A stretch of 64,000 nucleotides of DNA from Porogramme epimiltina (taxonomy: Eukaryota; Basidiomycota; Agaricomycetes; Polyporales; Polyporaceae): NCBI GenBank assembly GCA_900155495.1, contig FTLJ01000507.1, positions 1 to 64,000 of the forward strand, read 5' to 3'. Positions within the stretch are counted from its first letter, which is position 1; every line of letters begins with the position of its first letter. Of this stretch, positions 46,771-56,802 are shown one piece after another. Made by a program: the position numbers and the translations under genes. Under the pieces are notes generated by a model. That model saw only the letters and a program-made list of their open reading frames with translations, was not told the DNA's origin and made no database searches.

Positions 46771-48006
46771 ATGGAAAAGCGCACCCTCGAGTCGACGCTA
46801 CCGAAAGAACAAGCTCCTGCATTCTACCACAATCCGGCTGTAGGAGACATCGTACTTCGCTCTTCGGATGGAATCGAGTTCTACCTCCACTCTGATATCC
46901 TCTCAGCGACTTCGCAATTCTTCGCCGATATGTTGTCTCTCCCACAGACCTCGTCGAAGAACACTTTAGAAACCCCCACGAACACCCCCACCCCTCACTT
47001 GTCCGGCAAACCAGTCATTTCAACCCATGAGAACAGCGCCGTATGGGAGAAGATAATCCCCCTTTGTTATCTCCCAGCTTACAGCTCCAATTTCTCTTTG
47101 GCGACCGATTTGACGGCTATTGGGGATCTCCTCAAAGCTGCCGACAAATTCGACGTGCGTGCCGCGACCGACGCCGTACGCGCGTCCCTCCTCCGCTCCC
47201 CACTAGTCAAGCAGCACCCACTCAGCATCTATGCCCTTGCGTGGGCATACAAGCTCCCTGACGTCGCGCTCCTCGCAGCCCGACGCGCGCTCGCGCTTCC
47301 CCCAGACGAGTTCGGCGCCCTCCCATCAGAGTTCGACACTATCGATGCCAGCACCGCATACAAAACTCTCAATGCGTACCGCAGTGACTGTAGCAAGGCA
47401 GCACGCTTCATCACTGCCATCTATCCAGATATTGGCGCCCCGCATTGGCTTAAAAACACGCCCCGTGGTAAGGAGCTCACTCGGCTGATGCCCGAGCTCT
47501 GTGGCGGAGACGAATGCGACTCTGGACACAAGGATGCACCCATTCCTCCCAAGCCCTCCCTGCTCCGTCGTTTATCACAGGTTTCGCGCACAGACAGCCT
47601 CAAGCTCCCTGGGCGTGGGAAGGAGAAGAGCGTGTACCCGACGGCGCGGACGGAGAAATCACGAACCTTCCACATCTACGTCTCTTCCGGGTCTGGTGGT
47701 CGGCGCTTCCCGTGGAAAGCGTACTTCGCGGAGCTGACCCGCGTATTGGAGTTCCGGCCGCACCCCGACTTCGCGCGCTCCCAATCTGCCAAAGATGTCC
47801 TCATGGAGTCCATTGTCGAGACATGGGGAGAATGTGCCGAGTGTCGCGGAGGGCCGTATCGTTTTTTGGTCGATGTTGTCGTGGACATGGTACGAAACGA
47901 AATCGAGGGTGCGATAGCAAAGGTACGCCGTCAAAACGGCCCTTCAATCTGTGATTACACATGACTAATTAGATGATTATAGGTGACGCTGTCCATCGAT
48001 GCATAG
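46771..48006 (+). CDS. BTB/POZ domain protein with C-terminal CxxC module
   Basis: The ATG at 46771 gives M-E-K-R-T-L-E-S-T. The BTB domain follows: V-G-D-I-V-L-R-S-S-D-G-I-E-F-Y-L-H-S-D-I-L, then S-Q-F-F-A-D-M-L-S-L-P-Q. Next is a helical segment S-I-Y-A-L-A-W-A-Y-K-L-P-D-V-A, nearly the same as in the 6.3 kb gene (C-Y-A-L-A-C-A-Y-D-L-P-D-V-A). The C-terminal module has W-K-A-Y-F-A-E-L-T-R-V-L-E and E-C-A-E-C-R-G. A final phase-0 intron (47923-47982) follows G-A-I-A-K, and the last exon encodes V-T-L-S-I-D-A. Compared with the 6.3 kb protein it carries an extra Ser/Lys-rich insert in the middle. Adaptor function in ubiquitin ligation or transcription is inference. Confidence 0.8.
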
Positions 48007-48256
48007 GCCAAGCCCCAATGTGGGCCACATCATCTTAGATGTCAGGATTTGGTACAACAGATGCCTCCAGAGCAGACCTCCTTACCGGTGCTATCATTTT
48101 ACCTGCGTAGTTCTTCACTCCGTTGCTTTTACGGACACTGTTACCCTCGCTCTCCCGTCTCCTTTGCTACGATGAAAGTCTATATGTATCACGTGCACGT
48201 CACAGGAGGCTAATTATACAACTGTACGAAGTTTACACCGAATGCGTCGTCGATTG

Positions 48257-49398
48257 TTAGTAGTGTACCTCTAACTCCGGGATCCATCGCGCAGGATGAC
48301 CGTATGCCTGAGCCCTTCTGATGGCAACTATGTAGAGGTTTTTGAGCTGCGGGGTTTGTCCGCGCTTCCTGCCAGTGTAGGAAGTGTCCCCACGGAGCCC
48401 TTTTGCCTGTACAGTATATTAGCTTTTGATACAGGTGCGTAGAGACGATATCTGCTGAAGGCACGAACCTTCAAGGACATCTTACGCTCGTGGGAATAAT
48501 GTTCCCGAACGACATAAGTCAAGAGATGGCCTAGGGTCAATCGATCCTTCGGGGCCTCCTTGACCACCCGCAAAGTAGTCTGTGTATCCTCAGCATGCAG
48601 CTGTATTGGTAAGAATTAGACATTTTGATGCCGATGGAGAACGGTGGAGACAATAGAATACTCACCATACCGCGCTGGACAATCACCTTCCCGACATTCA
48701 TCGCCGGGTAGAGCGTGTCCAGGACAAGATTGGCCTTGTCCACCACCTCGAGAATCGTCGCGTCCGCGGCCCCCGTAGGGTCACCGTCCGCATCTTCAAT
48801 TGTCTTCGCACAATGTGAGAGCTGGAAGCCATGCACTCCACCAACTGCAATGCGGATGCTGAACTCCGGATCTACGTCTGCAGGGAGCGGGAGGCGAAAT
48901 ACGCCCCCGGAGAGCGTCGCGAGTCGCTCTCGCACAGATTGAAGTATATCGACTGCCACGGTCAATTTCGATACCGGAGTATTCGATCCTTGTATCTCCG
49001 CCTGCACTAATCGCGATACCACAGATTGTGACATTGTCCTCGCGTGCGTGCCACTGGTGTATGAGTCTAAGGGCCACAATATGGACATGTGTAGTCAGTA
49101 GAGCCCACGGCAAAAGATTCAAGAAGAATGCGCACTGGGCAAGTGGTCACGGTATCTTGTTTGCACCTCTTCGCCCTCTTCAGCTTCGTCTAACGTGAGT
49201 TTTTGTATACGATCGAGGAGGACTTGCGCTTCGAGCGATTGACCTGTGATGTCAGGTAACTTTAGACCATCAGCGAGATTATTGAGAACGGCATCACTCA
49301 CTCGAGGAATGAGCTTCAGCACTTCCTGAGGCAGCTGGTCAACATCGCAGAGTGGGATCGAAGATGGTTTACGCACTTTTTATCCAACTAGAGGTCAT
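48257..49398 (-). CDS. Orphan family B protein (VAIR...PELEV), copy 2
   Basis: A spliced gene without a known domain. The main exons encode L-P-Q-E-V-L-K-L-I-P-R-V-S-D-A-V, then (intron, donor GTGCGC, acceptor CTTAG) Y-T-S-G-T-H-A-R-T-M-S-Q, then V-S-R-L-V-Q-A-E-I-Q. The next intron (donor GTGAGT) joins R-G-M to L-H-A-E-D-T-Q. The last intron (donor GTTCGT) joins M-S-L-K to A-K-G-L-R-G-D. The C-terminus reads L-K-N-L-Y-I-V-A-I-R-R-A-Q, then W-I-P-E-L-E-V-H-Y, stop at 48257, matching the other family B members. The 5' end is unsure: the frame opens at 49376 without an ATG, and the nearest ATG (49398, M-T-S-S-W-I-K) needs an extra intron. A 13-base tandem repeat lies just upstream. Confidence 0.55.
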
Positions 49399-49450
49399 CT
49401 TAGATCCTACGTGAAAATACAGAGACGAGAGGGTGTAGAAGGGAGGGAAA

Positions 49451-49489
49451 GGATGCAAGTGAAGGATGCAAGTGAAGGATACAAGTTGA
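49451..49489. repeat. 13-base tandem repeat, three copies
   Basis: GGATGCAAGTGAA occurs twice exactly, followed by a third copy with two changes (GGATACAAGTTGA). It lies in the promoter region of family B copy 2 and could be a regulatory or length-variable site. Confidence 0.75.
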
Positions 49490-49642
49490 GGTAGAACAAT
49501 GGGTCCGCGTATAAATGCGCAGGGCACCGCGCTTTGGCCGGTGACCACACAGATAAAGCGTAGAAAAGCAACATACATCAATAAACTGCATAAACAAGGG
49601 AGTCAAAGGATAAAACAGCTTTGGCAGGCCTTGGGGAACTGT

Positions 49643-50638
49643 CTATTCCAACGCTTCGAAAACACGGTCCTCTTCCAGCGCGATGATCACCTCCGCGGTC
49701 CAACCCCATAAACCTCCACGAAGGTAAACTTGGCGGACGCCGATCACGTACATGGACGCCCATATTTCGTCGATGAAAGACTTGACAGATCGGGGAGACA
49801 TGTATGTGATACTTATCTCTTCGTCTTCCACCTTGCGAAGCCACTGTATCGAGGCGTTAGAGCACGTGAGCACTGGGGAGTCAAGTAAGAGAGATTAGAG
49901 CGACGTACGTCTTCTAGGTAGTCCTTTTGCACCCGAATGCACTCCCAAACTACGTCTTTAAACGTCAGCGACGTTTGGGGTTCCACCGCACGCACGGACA
50001 TCGGAGGTTCTTCGTCAAAAGAGGACGGGTCCGACCTTTTCAGTGACTACACATAGAGAGTGTGGTATCAGCGATATAAGCATACGTGGAAGACATGTAC
50101 ACAAACCATCCACGGGACAAAGCCTACTTGTGAAGCGCCAGGTTTGTGGTATCTGGACAAATCGAAATCAATGTTGCACCACTTGTTCTCTCGAATGAGC
50201 CATTCAGGATCGGCTAGAGGAACCCCAAACGCGCCGCCGAGCGTGGTGATCGACGTGAAGTCGTTTGCTCCACGGTCTGCTTCATCAATTGGGCTACACC
50301 GGAAGATGCGGAATCCGCGACCACTCAGCCTAATATCTTCGTACAGGAAAGGCGGCGGCAAGGATTGCTTCGGGCGCTGCTTCGGGCGCCGGTTCGCTGT
50401 GCCCACAGGGCAGTTAGAAGGAGAAAAACTGAAAACCGTTTAAACACGTACGCGATGACATGTAATGAATCATTGGGGGCGGGGCTGGAGCATGGATAAA
50501 ATGGTCAATCAGATACGGGTCGACTGTTTTGGAGCGCGAGCTCAAGGAGTCTGCTTCAGAGGTGGTCAGTCATTACCCACATGAAGTGCAGCTCCGGAGT
50601 CAGCACTTACCAGTCAGAGGGATAGTTGAAAACGGCAT
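49643..50638 (-). CDS. Orphan family B protein, copy 3
   Basis: Five exons on the minus strand. The ATG 50638 gives M-P-F-S-T-I-P-L-T. A GTAAGT intron leads to D-S-L-S-S-R-S-K-T-V-D-P-Y-L-I-D-H-F-I, and a GTACGT intron to N-R-R-P-K-Q-R. An intron after F-V-P-W-M leads to S-L-K-R-S-D-P-S-S-F-D. An intron after Y-L-E-D (donor GTACGT, acceptor ATACAG) leads to W-L-R-K-V-E-D-E-E. The C-terminus has S-M-Y-V-I-G-V-R-Q, then W-G-W-T-A-E-V-I-I, a diverged form of the V-A-L-R ... P-E-L-E-V ending of the other members, plus an acidic extension. It lies 245 bases upstream of copy 2 in the same direction, so a tandem duplication is likely. Function unknown. Confidence 0.6.
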
Positions 50639-51094
50639 GATGGAAACAACTCTAAATGGGAGACGGTCGTAGGCAGTTGGGAAGTTGCTACGATTTATAT
50701 ACCTTTCCTTGTAACAAGGAGACGTGTGGCCTACAGCGAGGTCCGAAGACCACAGCTCGGTAGCAAAAGGAGATGTGAGATGTACTTGCTTTGAGAAACC
50801 TGAATGTAACTAAACAGAGAACACAAACTTGAAGATGTCTGACTCATAGCACATCACAGCGTTGCAAACACTACATGGAGAATGGGCATCCGGGTGGGAG
50901 TTATAGCATATGAGACGTGGGTGAAAAGGCTGAGCACGCTCCTAGCCAAGACGGGAAGCATTGCAGCAGTCAGTGGCTAAAGTCTGCTGTAGACGTAAAG
51001 AGACAAGGAGAAGCGATAAGGCGCCGGAACGATGGCGCTTCGTCATTCCGCTTTCGACGCAAAAAGTGTCCTGTGGCCGGTGGAGACAAAAGGA
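50639..51094. other. Intergenic between family B copy 3 and tRNA-Leu
   Basis: No supported gene. Confidence 0.4.
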
Positions 51095-51174
51095 TGATGA
51101 GAGTGGGATTCGAACCCACGCCCTTTCGGACCAGATCCTTAGTCTGGCGCCTTAGACCGCTCGGCCATCTCACC
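51095..51174 (-). tRNA. tRNA-Leu (anticodon AAG)
   Basis: On the minus strand the acceptor stem GGTGAGA pairs with TCTCATC (one G-U pair), followed by discriminator A. The D arm contains GGCCGAGCGGTCTAAGGC. The anticodon arm is CCAGA-CTAAGGA-TCTGG, giving anticodon AAG. There is a long class II variable arm (TCCGAAAGGGC) and a T arm GTGGG-TTCGAAT-CCCAC. The long variable arm and anticodon agree on leucine. No intron. A TTTT run follows on the minus strand (51088-51091) as a weak Pol III terminator. It lies head to head with the CDC20-type gene. Confidence 0.92.
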
Positions 51175-51177
51175 ATG

Positions 51178-51185
51178 TATAAAAG
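51178..51185 (+). promoter_or_regulatory. TATA-like box (TATAAAAG)
   Basis: TATAAAAG lies 225 bases before the CDC20-type ATG and immediately upstream of the divergent tRNA-Leu. It may serve either the Pol II gene or the tRNA. Confidence 0.35.
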
Positions 51186-51402
51186 GCCCACAAACAGGTA
51201 CGTGAGGAGTGCTCAGGTACATCACCCGACGCGGTCACGCCACCTGAAGCGAAAGCGAACATACGCGCACCGCACGGCCCACGCGTGTCGGCGTCTATTC
51301 TCTCCCTCTACTCCGTCCTTCTCCTCTCCCTTCTCTTCCTCTGTACGCACCCGCGGAAACGTCACAGGAACCACACACACTACCTCTCTCCGTAAACACA
51401 TC

Positions 51403-53373
51403 ATGGCATATCCACCGAAAACCCCCACGCGCCACCGGTCTCGTTCGGAAACCAAAACCCCACTTTCCTCCTCGATCTTCGGCACCAACCACCTCGCGGA
51501 CGCATCAAATCCGTTCATCGTCCCCAGTCGCACAACATCCCCCGTCAAGAGCACCACACGCGGCTCATATCAAGTCTCTGAAGCGCTCCAAAGGCAGGCC
51601 AGCACGGGTGTTATCCGGAAGGGCGGCATCGAGAGCAGGTTGGACGTAGTGACTAGGGACTATGTCCCACCACCGAAGTCTGAGAAGCGGTCTCGCTCGC
51701 AGCCAACGGTAAGCATCGCTCACTACTTCATTATCTTCCACTCGTGCAATACTCTGGTCCGGTTGAGGTCTTGGAGGTGTGCCGGATGACTGGCGGCTCG
51801 AGACGCAACGTTTCGGCGTCTTCGTCACAATGTGCTGCCCGATGTCAGCTAGTGGCACCAGACCACGAGTCGATGTACCACGTCAATCTTTCTTTGTCTC
51901 GCCACTCCGATGCATCGGTGTGCCACCTACCAACCACGCATATCATGCTTCAAACTCCAAGTTCGACATCCCGCCCCTCTTTCACTTCTTTACTCTGCAA
52001 ACATGTCTGAACCGACCGACTCACCACCTCCTTCCCCTCAGCGCGACACCAGGGACAGATTCATCACCACTCGAGATACCGTCGATGAGGTTGCCGCAAC
52101 GCTGGACCTCATGTCCCTCAACCCGGAGTCGGCTTCACCTGGCCACACTGCGCGACTGGCTGCTGCTGCCGGTGTGCCACTCAACCGTCGTATTCTCGCG
52201 TATCACGAGCCTCCTCCGGCCGCGTCCTCCGACCCACTGATGGCACAAGCACGCGAACTCGTCCGCCCGTTGTACGCCCGTGCAGGGTCCTCCACCTCAA
52301 GTACGACAACTACAGGCACCACCAAGGAACGCCGCATAGCCAATCAGCCCTACAAGATTCTTGACGCTCCCGGCATGATTGACGACTTCTACCTCAACCT
52401 CATTTCCTGGAGTGCCACAAACATCCTAGGTATCGCGCTCATCAACAGCGCGTACCTTTGGATGGCGGAGACCGGCGAAGTTGTGCCCATGACACAAGGA
52501 CCCGACGACGGCTATATCTCATCCCTCGACTTCTCCAACGACGGTGGCTTTCTCGGGGTTGGGTACCCGAACGGCGCCGTCGAGCTCTGGGACGTCGAGA
52601 CGCGCACGAAGCTGCGCACGATGTCGGGGCACTCGGCGCAGGTCGGCGTGCTGTCCTGGAACGGCCACATCCTCAGCTCCGGCTGCCAGGACGGGAGCAT
52701 CTGGCACCACGACGTGCGCGTCGCACGGCACAAGGTCATGGAGCTGCTCGGGCACCAGGGCGAGGTGTGCGGGCTCAAGTGGCGCCCTGACGGCGAGCTG
52801 CTGGCGAGTGGCGGCAACGACAACGTGCTCAACGTCTGGGACGGGCGCGTCGGGGACGTTGGCACCGCCGCGAGCTCGTCGACGTCGACGAGCCAGCGCT
52901 CGGCGGCGCGCTGGACGAAGCGGAACCACACCGCGGCGGTGAAGGCGGTCGCGTGGTGCCCGTGGAACCCGGCGCTGCTCGCGTCCGGCGGGGGCACGTC
53001 GGACGCGACGGTGCACATGTGGAACACGACGACGGGCGCGCGGCTGCACTCGCTGCCGACGCCCGCGCAGATCTCGTCCATCCAGTGGTCGCCGCACAAG
53101 AAGGAGTTCCTCACGACGCACGGCTACCCGGCGAACTCGATCATGGTGCACTCGTACCCGTCGATGGAGAAGCTCGCGGAGATCAAGGACGCGCACGACT
53201 CGCGCGTGCTCTTCAGCGCGCTCTCGCCGAACGGCGAGCTCATCGCGACCGCGGCGGGCGACGAGAACCTCAAGTTCTGGAAGATCTGGGACGCGCCGAA
53301 GGCCAAGCGCAAGGAGGCGAAGGAGTCGTCGCGGGCGGGCAGCACCAGCGCGAGCATCCTCACCCTCAGGTGA
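51403..53373 (+). CDS. CDC20: APC/C activator Cdc20 (Slp1/Fizzy type), WD40
   Basis: An activator and substrate receptor of the anaphase-promoting complex in mitosis. Exon 1 (ATG 51403, M-A-Y-P-P-K-T-P-T-R-H-R) encodes a basic Ser/Thr-rich N-terminus ending R-S-Q-P-T. The next exon starts at 52042 with R-D-T-R-D-R-F-I-T-T-R, which contains the C-box (D-R-F-I-x-x-R) for APC/C binding. Then comes the classic entry to the propeller, I-L-D-A-P-G-M-I-D-D-F-Y-L-N-L-I-S-W-S. Seven WD repeats follow (for example V-E-L-W-D-V-E, L-N-V-W-D-G-R, L-K-F-W-K-I-W). The protein ends L-T-L-R, where the APC/C-binding tail is normally I-R. The intron between exons 1 and 2 would be 333 bases; both sides are phase 0. 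A shorter start at 52002 (M-S-E-P-T-D) is the alternative. Cdh1/Fzr1 is less likely because of the D-D-F-Y signature. Confidence 0.88.
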
Positions 53374-53739
53374 AGCTCGCTCGGAGCCGAGTTGTGACGG
53401 GGGTCGAGGGAGGGTGAGGGTCAGCTTGGTTATGTGCCGTGTTTGAGTACTAGTCGTGACGTCGTTTTGTTGTCCTGCAGTCCGTCATCGTGGAATAGGA
53501 TCAACGTGTTTCACCATACTGCATTACAGTCTTGCTGTCTACCCCCCAGACGCTACTGACCCACTAGAAGCCTAATCCCCCCGGGCACTGTGTCGCCTGC
53601 CAGTCTCGATCACAACGACAGTCAGCCATGTTCGCCACTAGTGTCAGCCTCTACCTAATATATGCGCCTCGCATTGATGATGCGCTTCATCTCCATTCCT
53701 TCTCCCTCTTACAATCATCCACCACACATACTTTCTAAC
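53374..53739. other. Intergenic, no supported gene
   Basis: 3' flank of the CDC20-type gene and the C/T-rich promoter of the next gene. Confidence 0.4.
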
Positions 53740-55563
53740 ATGCTCCTCAACAAGCTCACCACGATCCTTAACGGCAACCGCACTGCCAAATCTGACCCTG
53801 AAATCAGCCGGCTCGCCTCCCCACCTATGGCCATCGACTCCCTCGAGACACACCCGGCTTCGACGCAATGCATCCTCGAGCTCCAGCCCTCCTCTTCCTC
53901 GGACATGTTCACCTCCTTCTCCCCCATGCCCCTCCCCTTTGGCGGTTCCGTCTCCGAGTCGGACGTCGAGCTCAGTAGGACGATCGACGGGCCCGGCACA
54001 TACGACTCCTCCGACACGCTCCACCGCGCCAGCATGTACGCTTCCCGGGCAAACTGCATATACGAAGAGAACGTTCTCGACGGGGATGACATCCGCGCAT
54101 ACACCCGTGCCCTCGAAGACGCGCTCGCCACGGAGCGCAGCGCAAGACGCGCGATGCAGGAGGCTGACGCCGCCCGCGCCGCGGAGCTGGAGTCCCTCCG
54201 CAAGGAGGCCGAGCAGCTCAAGGAGGACCTCGTCTATGCGTTCTCCTTCTACGACCGCCCCTTCCCCAGGTGGGACGGCCCTGCCTACTGGGATACCGAA
54301 GCCGATGAGCCACTCACGGTCAAGTACAGTCGCCTCTCCGAGCTCGTCCACTCCGCGTCGATCACGCTGCCTGCCAAGTCCTCCGCCAGACCATCCGCGC
54401 CGGCCCTCTCCCTGGCCCCTCCCGAGGGCGCACGGACCCAAGGGGAGTACGCGGCGCAGGTCCGGTGCACACTCGGCGCGCGGGCGGAGGCGCGCTCGTG
54501 GCGCGCGCGGGCGGCATTCTGGAAACGGGCGGCGCGTGAGGAGGGGCGGCACACGGAGACGGTCACGCCGTCCGCGTCTGCCCTGGCCGCGACGCAGCAG
54601 ATGGAGGAGGTGCATATCGGCGCCGCGCGGCGGGCGAGGGTCGAGGAGATGCTGCAGAGGCTGAAGGCGGGGGAGCTCCGGCTTCGCGTCACCCGCGTCG
54701 GGCATGCAGATGGCGGGGTTGAGGGCGAGGACCTCGCTGCACCGGTGCCTACGGTCGAACTCCCGGTCAGTCCCCCACCGTCGGCGTCGGTAGTGAGCGA
54801 GGGTACGTCCGAGGGGAGCTTCAGTATGAACTCCATGCGATCTGCGCCACCACTCCCCGCTCTGTCGTCGTCCATGGTCCTCCCGGCATTCGAATCGACG
54901 TCCACCGCCCGTCTCTCCGCCGCACCAAGCCATCTCCATCCACTTGACGCTGGCAGCAGCTCCTTCATGTCCACCTCCTCCGGTTGCGGCGTCTCTGCAT
55001 CCGCTTCCACCGCCACGCTGGCCTCCGTGAAGTCATTGCGGCGGCATGTGAAGGTCCTCCCGTCCACCCAGATCACTGTCTCCGACAGCCTCAATGCTTC
55101 CGGCGCCCTCATCGAATCCTCGCTCCCCTCCGGCCCAAGTCTTTCCGACGGCGACGCGCACGCGTCCAGCTTCTCTTCTGCAGACTTCTCTGCGCCTTCC
55201 TCCCCTTCCAAGGCATCCTCCCTCCGCCCCCTTCCTCAAGTCCTCGTCGACTTCGGAAACGACTCGGACGAGGACCTCGTACTGGTCATGCACAACGACT
55301 TCTCCGAAACGTCCTACTGCGCGACGCCTGAACGTCCTGATGGGTCAACGGAGGCGGGTCCAAGAGGAGTGAAGGAACGCAAGGCGCGGCTCCCCGCGTT
55401 CGGCCTCCGTGCAATCAGGCGGTTCTCGACAAACATCACCATGGGCCGCACGCCACTCGCGGACACATCGAACACCGGCGGGCGCGGGCGTGGGACGAAA
55501 GGAGAGAAGGGAGTAGCGAAGGGGGCACGGCTGCAGAAGCTAAGCCTTGGGCAATCCTCATAG
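53740..55563 (+). CDS. Coiled-coil, Ser-rich uncharacterised protein
   Basis: A single uninterrupted frame of about 607 residues, unusual for this intron-rich genome. The ATG at 53740 (M-L-L-N-K-L-T-T-I-L-N) fits better than the upstream in-frame ATG at 53662, because it follows the C/A-rich leader. Residues 130-180 form a likely coiled coil (A-L-E-D-A-L-A-T-E-R-S-A-R-R-A, then L-E-S-L-R-K-E-A-E-Q-L-K-E-D-L). A second helical stretch around 260-340 is rich in Ala/Arg/Glu. The rest is Ser/Pro-rich and the C-terminus is basic. No enzyme motif is seen. A structural or scaffold role is a guess. The opposite strand has a 431-codon open frame that is a by-product of the GC-rich codon use. Confidence 0.7.
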   Translation: MLLNKLTTILNGNRTAKSDPEISRLASPPMAIDSLETHPASTQCILELQPSSSSDMFTSFSPMPLPFGGSVSESDVELSRTIDGPGTYDSSDTLHRASMYASRANCIYEENVLDGDDIRAYTRALEDALATERSARRAMQEADAARAAELESLRKEAEQLKEDLVYAFSFYDRPFPRWDGPAYWDTEADEPLTVKYSRLSELVHSASITLPAKSSARPSAPALSLAPPEGARTQGEYAAQVRCTLGARAEARSWRARAAFWKRAAREEGRHTETVTPSASALAATQQMEEVHIGAARRARVEEMLQRLKAGELRLRVTRVGHADGGVEGEDLAAPVPTVELPVSPPPSASVVSEGTSEGSFSMNSMRSAPPLPALSSSMVLPAFESTSTARLSAAPSHLHPLDAGSSSFMSTSSGCGVSASASTATLASVKSLRRHVKVLPSTQITVSDSLNASGALIESSLPSGPSLSDGDAHASSFSSADFSAPSSPSKASSLRPLPQVLVDFGNDSDEDLVLVMHNDFSETSYCATPERPDGSTEAGPRGVKERKARLPAFGLRAIRRFSTNITMGRTPLADTSNTGGRGRGTKGEKGVAKGARLQKLSLGQSS

Positions 55564-56022
55564 TTGGAGGGACTGTACGCTCAATTATCGTTGCTCCCTT
55601 GTTACTTGTGTACCTGTAGCATTCTATTCTGAAACCTCACCCGCTTCAGTCCTCATCCAAAGCAGCTAGAAGAGATAGTGTGTGATGACACCTAGCGAAA
55701 CTTATTTGCACGTTAGATCAGTAGTCAATGAAGACAAGCTAGTAAAGCACATTAAAGCCATTTGTAAGACTGTGGACAATGTCGATGAAGTCAATCGTGT
55801 TTGAATAACAATCAATCCATATTGACACGCTCGGGATCTAAGTACTAAATATATTAAACAAACATGTACGACAGAGAACCGCAGTGGGAGAGTCAACACG
55901 ATGCCATCGCCACAAATGTAACGGATGGAATGACGATCCGCTTCAGCAGGAGGAAAGCCTGACGGTAGTGAGCCAGGACATCAGGTGCGGTAGTTGGGCC
56001 CGCCGATCATCCAGGACACTGC
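55564..56022. other. Intergenic, AT-richer, no supported gene
   Basis: Convergent ends of the coiled-coil gene and a family A gene; nothing recognised. Confidence 0.4.
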
Positions 56023-56802
56023 TTATCCGTTGGGACAGTGTATGACGCAGCAATGTAATGGGTTACGCACCACGTTGTTCCGCCAGTCCAAATACCAGTA
56101 CAGTTCGCTCCGAACCCCTTCTTCTTGAACGCCCTCGGCGTTCATCTCCTTCTCCAGAATCGATATTACCTTGTCATAGTCACGGCACCACTTCCACTGC
56201 TCCTCAACATCGTAGTTGGACCACAGCGACACGATCCCATCCCAGTCGATGCCAAACGGCCGGCCGCTGTTAAGAGAAATCTTGCATTTGCGACTGAGGT
56301 GGGAAATCATCGCTTCGCGGGCACTGAAGACAAAGAGCGCGCCGATGTGACGGTGCTTGAAGTGTTCCTCGGTAAGGTCCGCAACGTCGATGACGTCGGA
56401 CGTCTCTTGGGACTGGTCGCGGTCGCGGAGCTGGTCAGGATCGTGAAGCTTGTGAGAGTCGTGAGACTCGTCAAACTCATCAGAGTCATGAGACTCGTCA
56501 GACTCAGCGTCGTCCAAGAAGTTTGGGACGGTGAGGTGATTCTTCGCGGCGTAGCGCAGTGCGTAGGCGTTTGTGAAGGGGAATCCGTAGCGGTAAAGCG
56601 GAGGGGGGTCGGTGCTACCAGAAGCAAGTTCTGAGGAGTCTAAGTTTTCACGGGGTGGGAACATCTTCAGAGCGGTAGCCCATTCCTGCAAAGCAAGTGA
56701 GCCGGACGACTGCTAGAGGCGAATGGTGTCTAAGCATACCTTCTCCAGGGCAGCCCTCTCCTCGGATGCAGATGCCGAGGTGCGATCCGTCTGGTATAAC
56801 AT
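56023..56802 (-). CDS. Orphan family A protein, divergent copy 5 (with acidic Asp-Ser-His insert)
   Basis: Exon 1 (ATG 56802, M-L-Y-Q-T-D-R-T-S-A-S-A) ends E-K. An intron (donor GTATGC, acceptor TTGCAG) leads to E-W-A-T-A-L-K-M-F-P-P-R-E. The domain has Y-R-Y-G-F-P-F, A-D-L-T-E-E-H-F, W-D-G-I-V-S-L-W-S and S-E-L-Y-W-Y-L-D-W-R-N, the same order as in the 41-64 kb copies but diverged. Between the first and second motif lies an insert of about 35 residues dominated by D, S, E and H, apparently a recent repeat expansion absent from the 57-58 kb copy. The frame stops at 56023 if the conserved GTG-GTGCGT donor at the 3' end is not used. Function unknown. Confidence 0.68.

Noticed and set aside
52512..53196. 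Two long minus-strand frames (about 200 and 225 codons)
   Set aside because: They lie opposite the WD40 repeats of the CDC20-type gene, which has clear domain support.
53644..54939. 431-codon open frame on the minus strand
   Set aside because: It is antisense to the coiled-coil protein gene, made of Arg/Gly/Glu-rich low-complexity sequence and explained by GC-rich third positions on the plus strand.
55702..55899. Short hydrophobic frame in AT-rich DNA
   Set aside because: Too short and without start context or relatives; consistent with chance.
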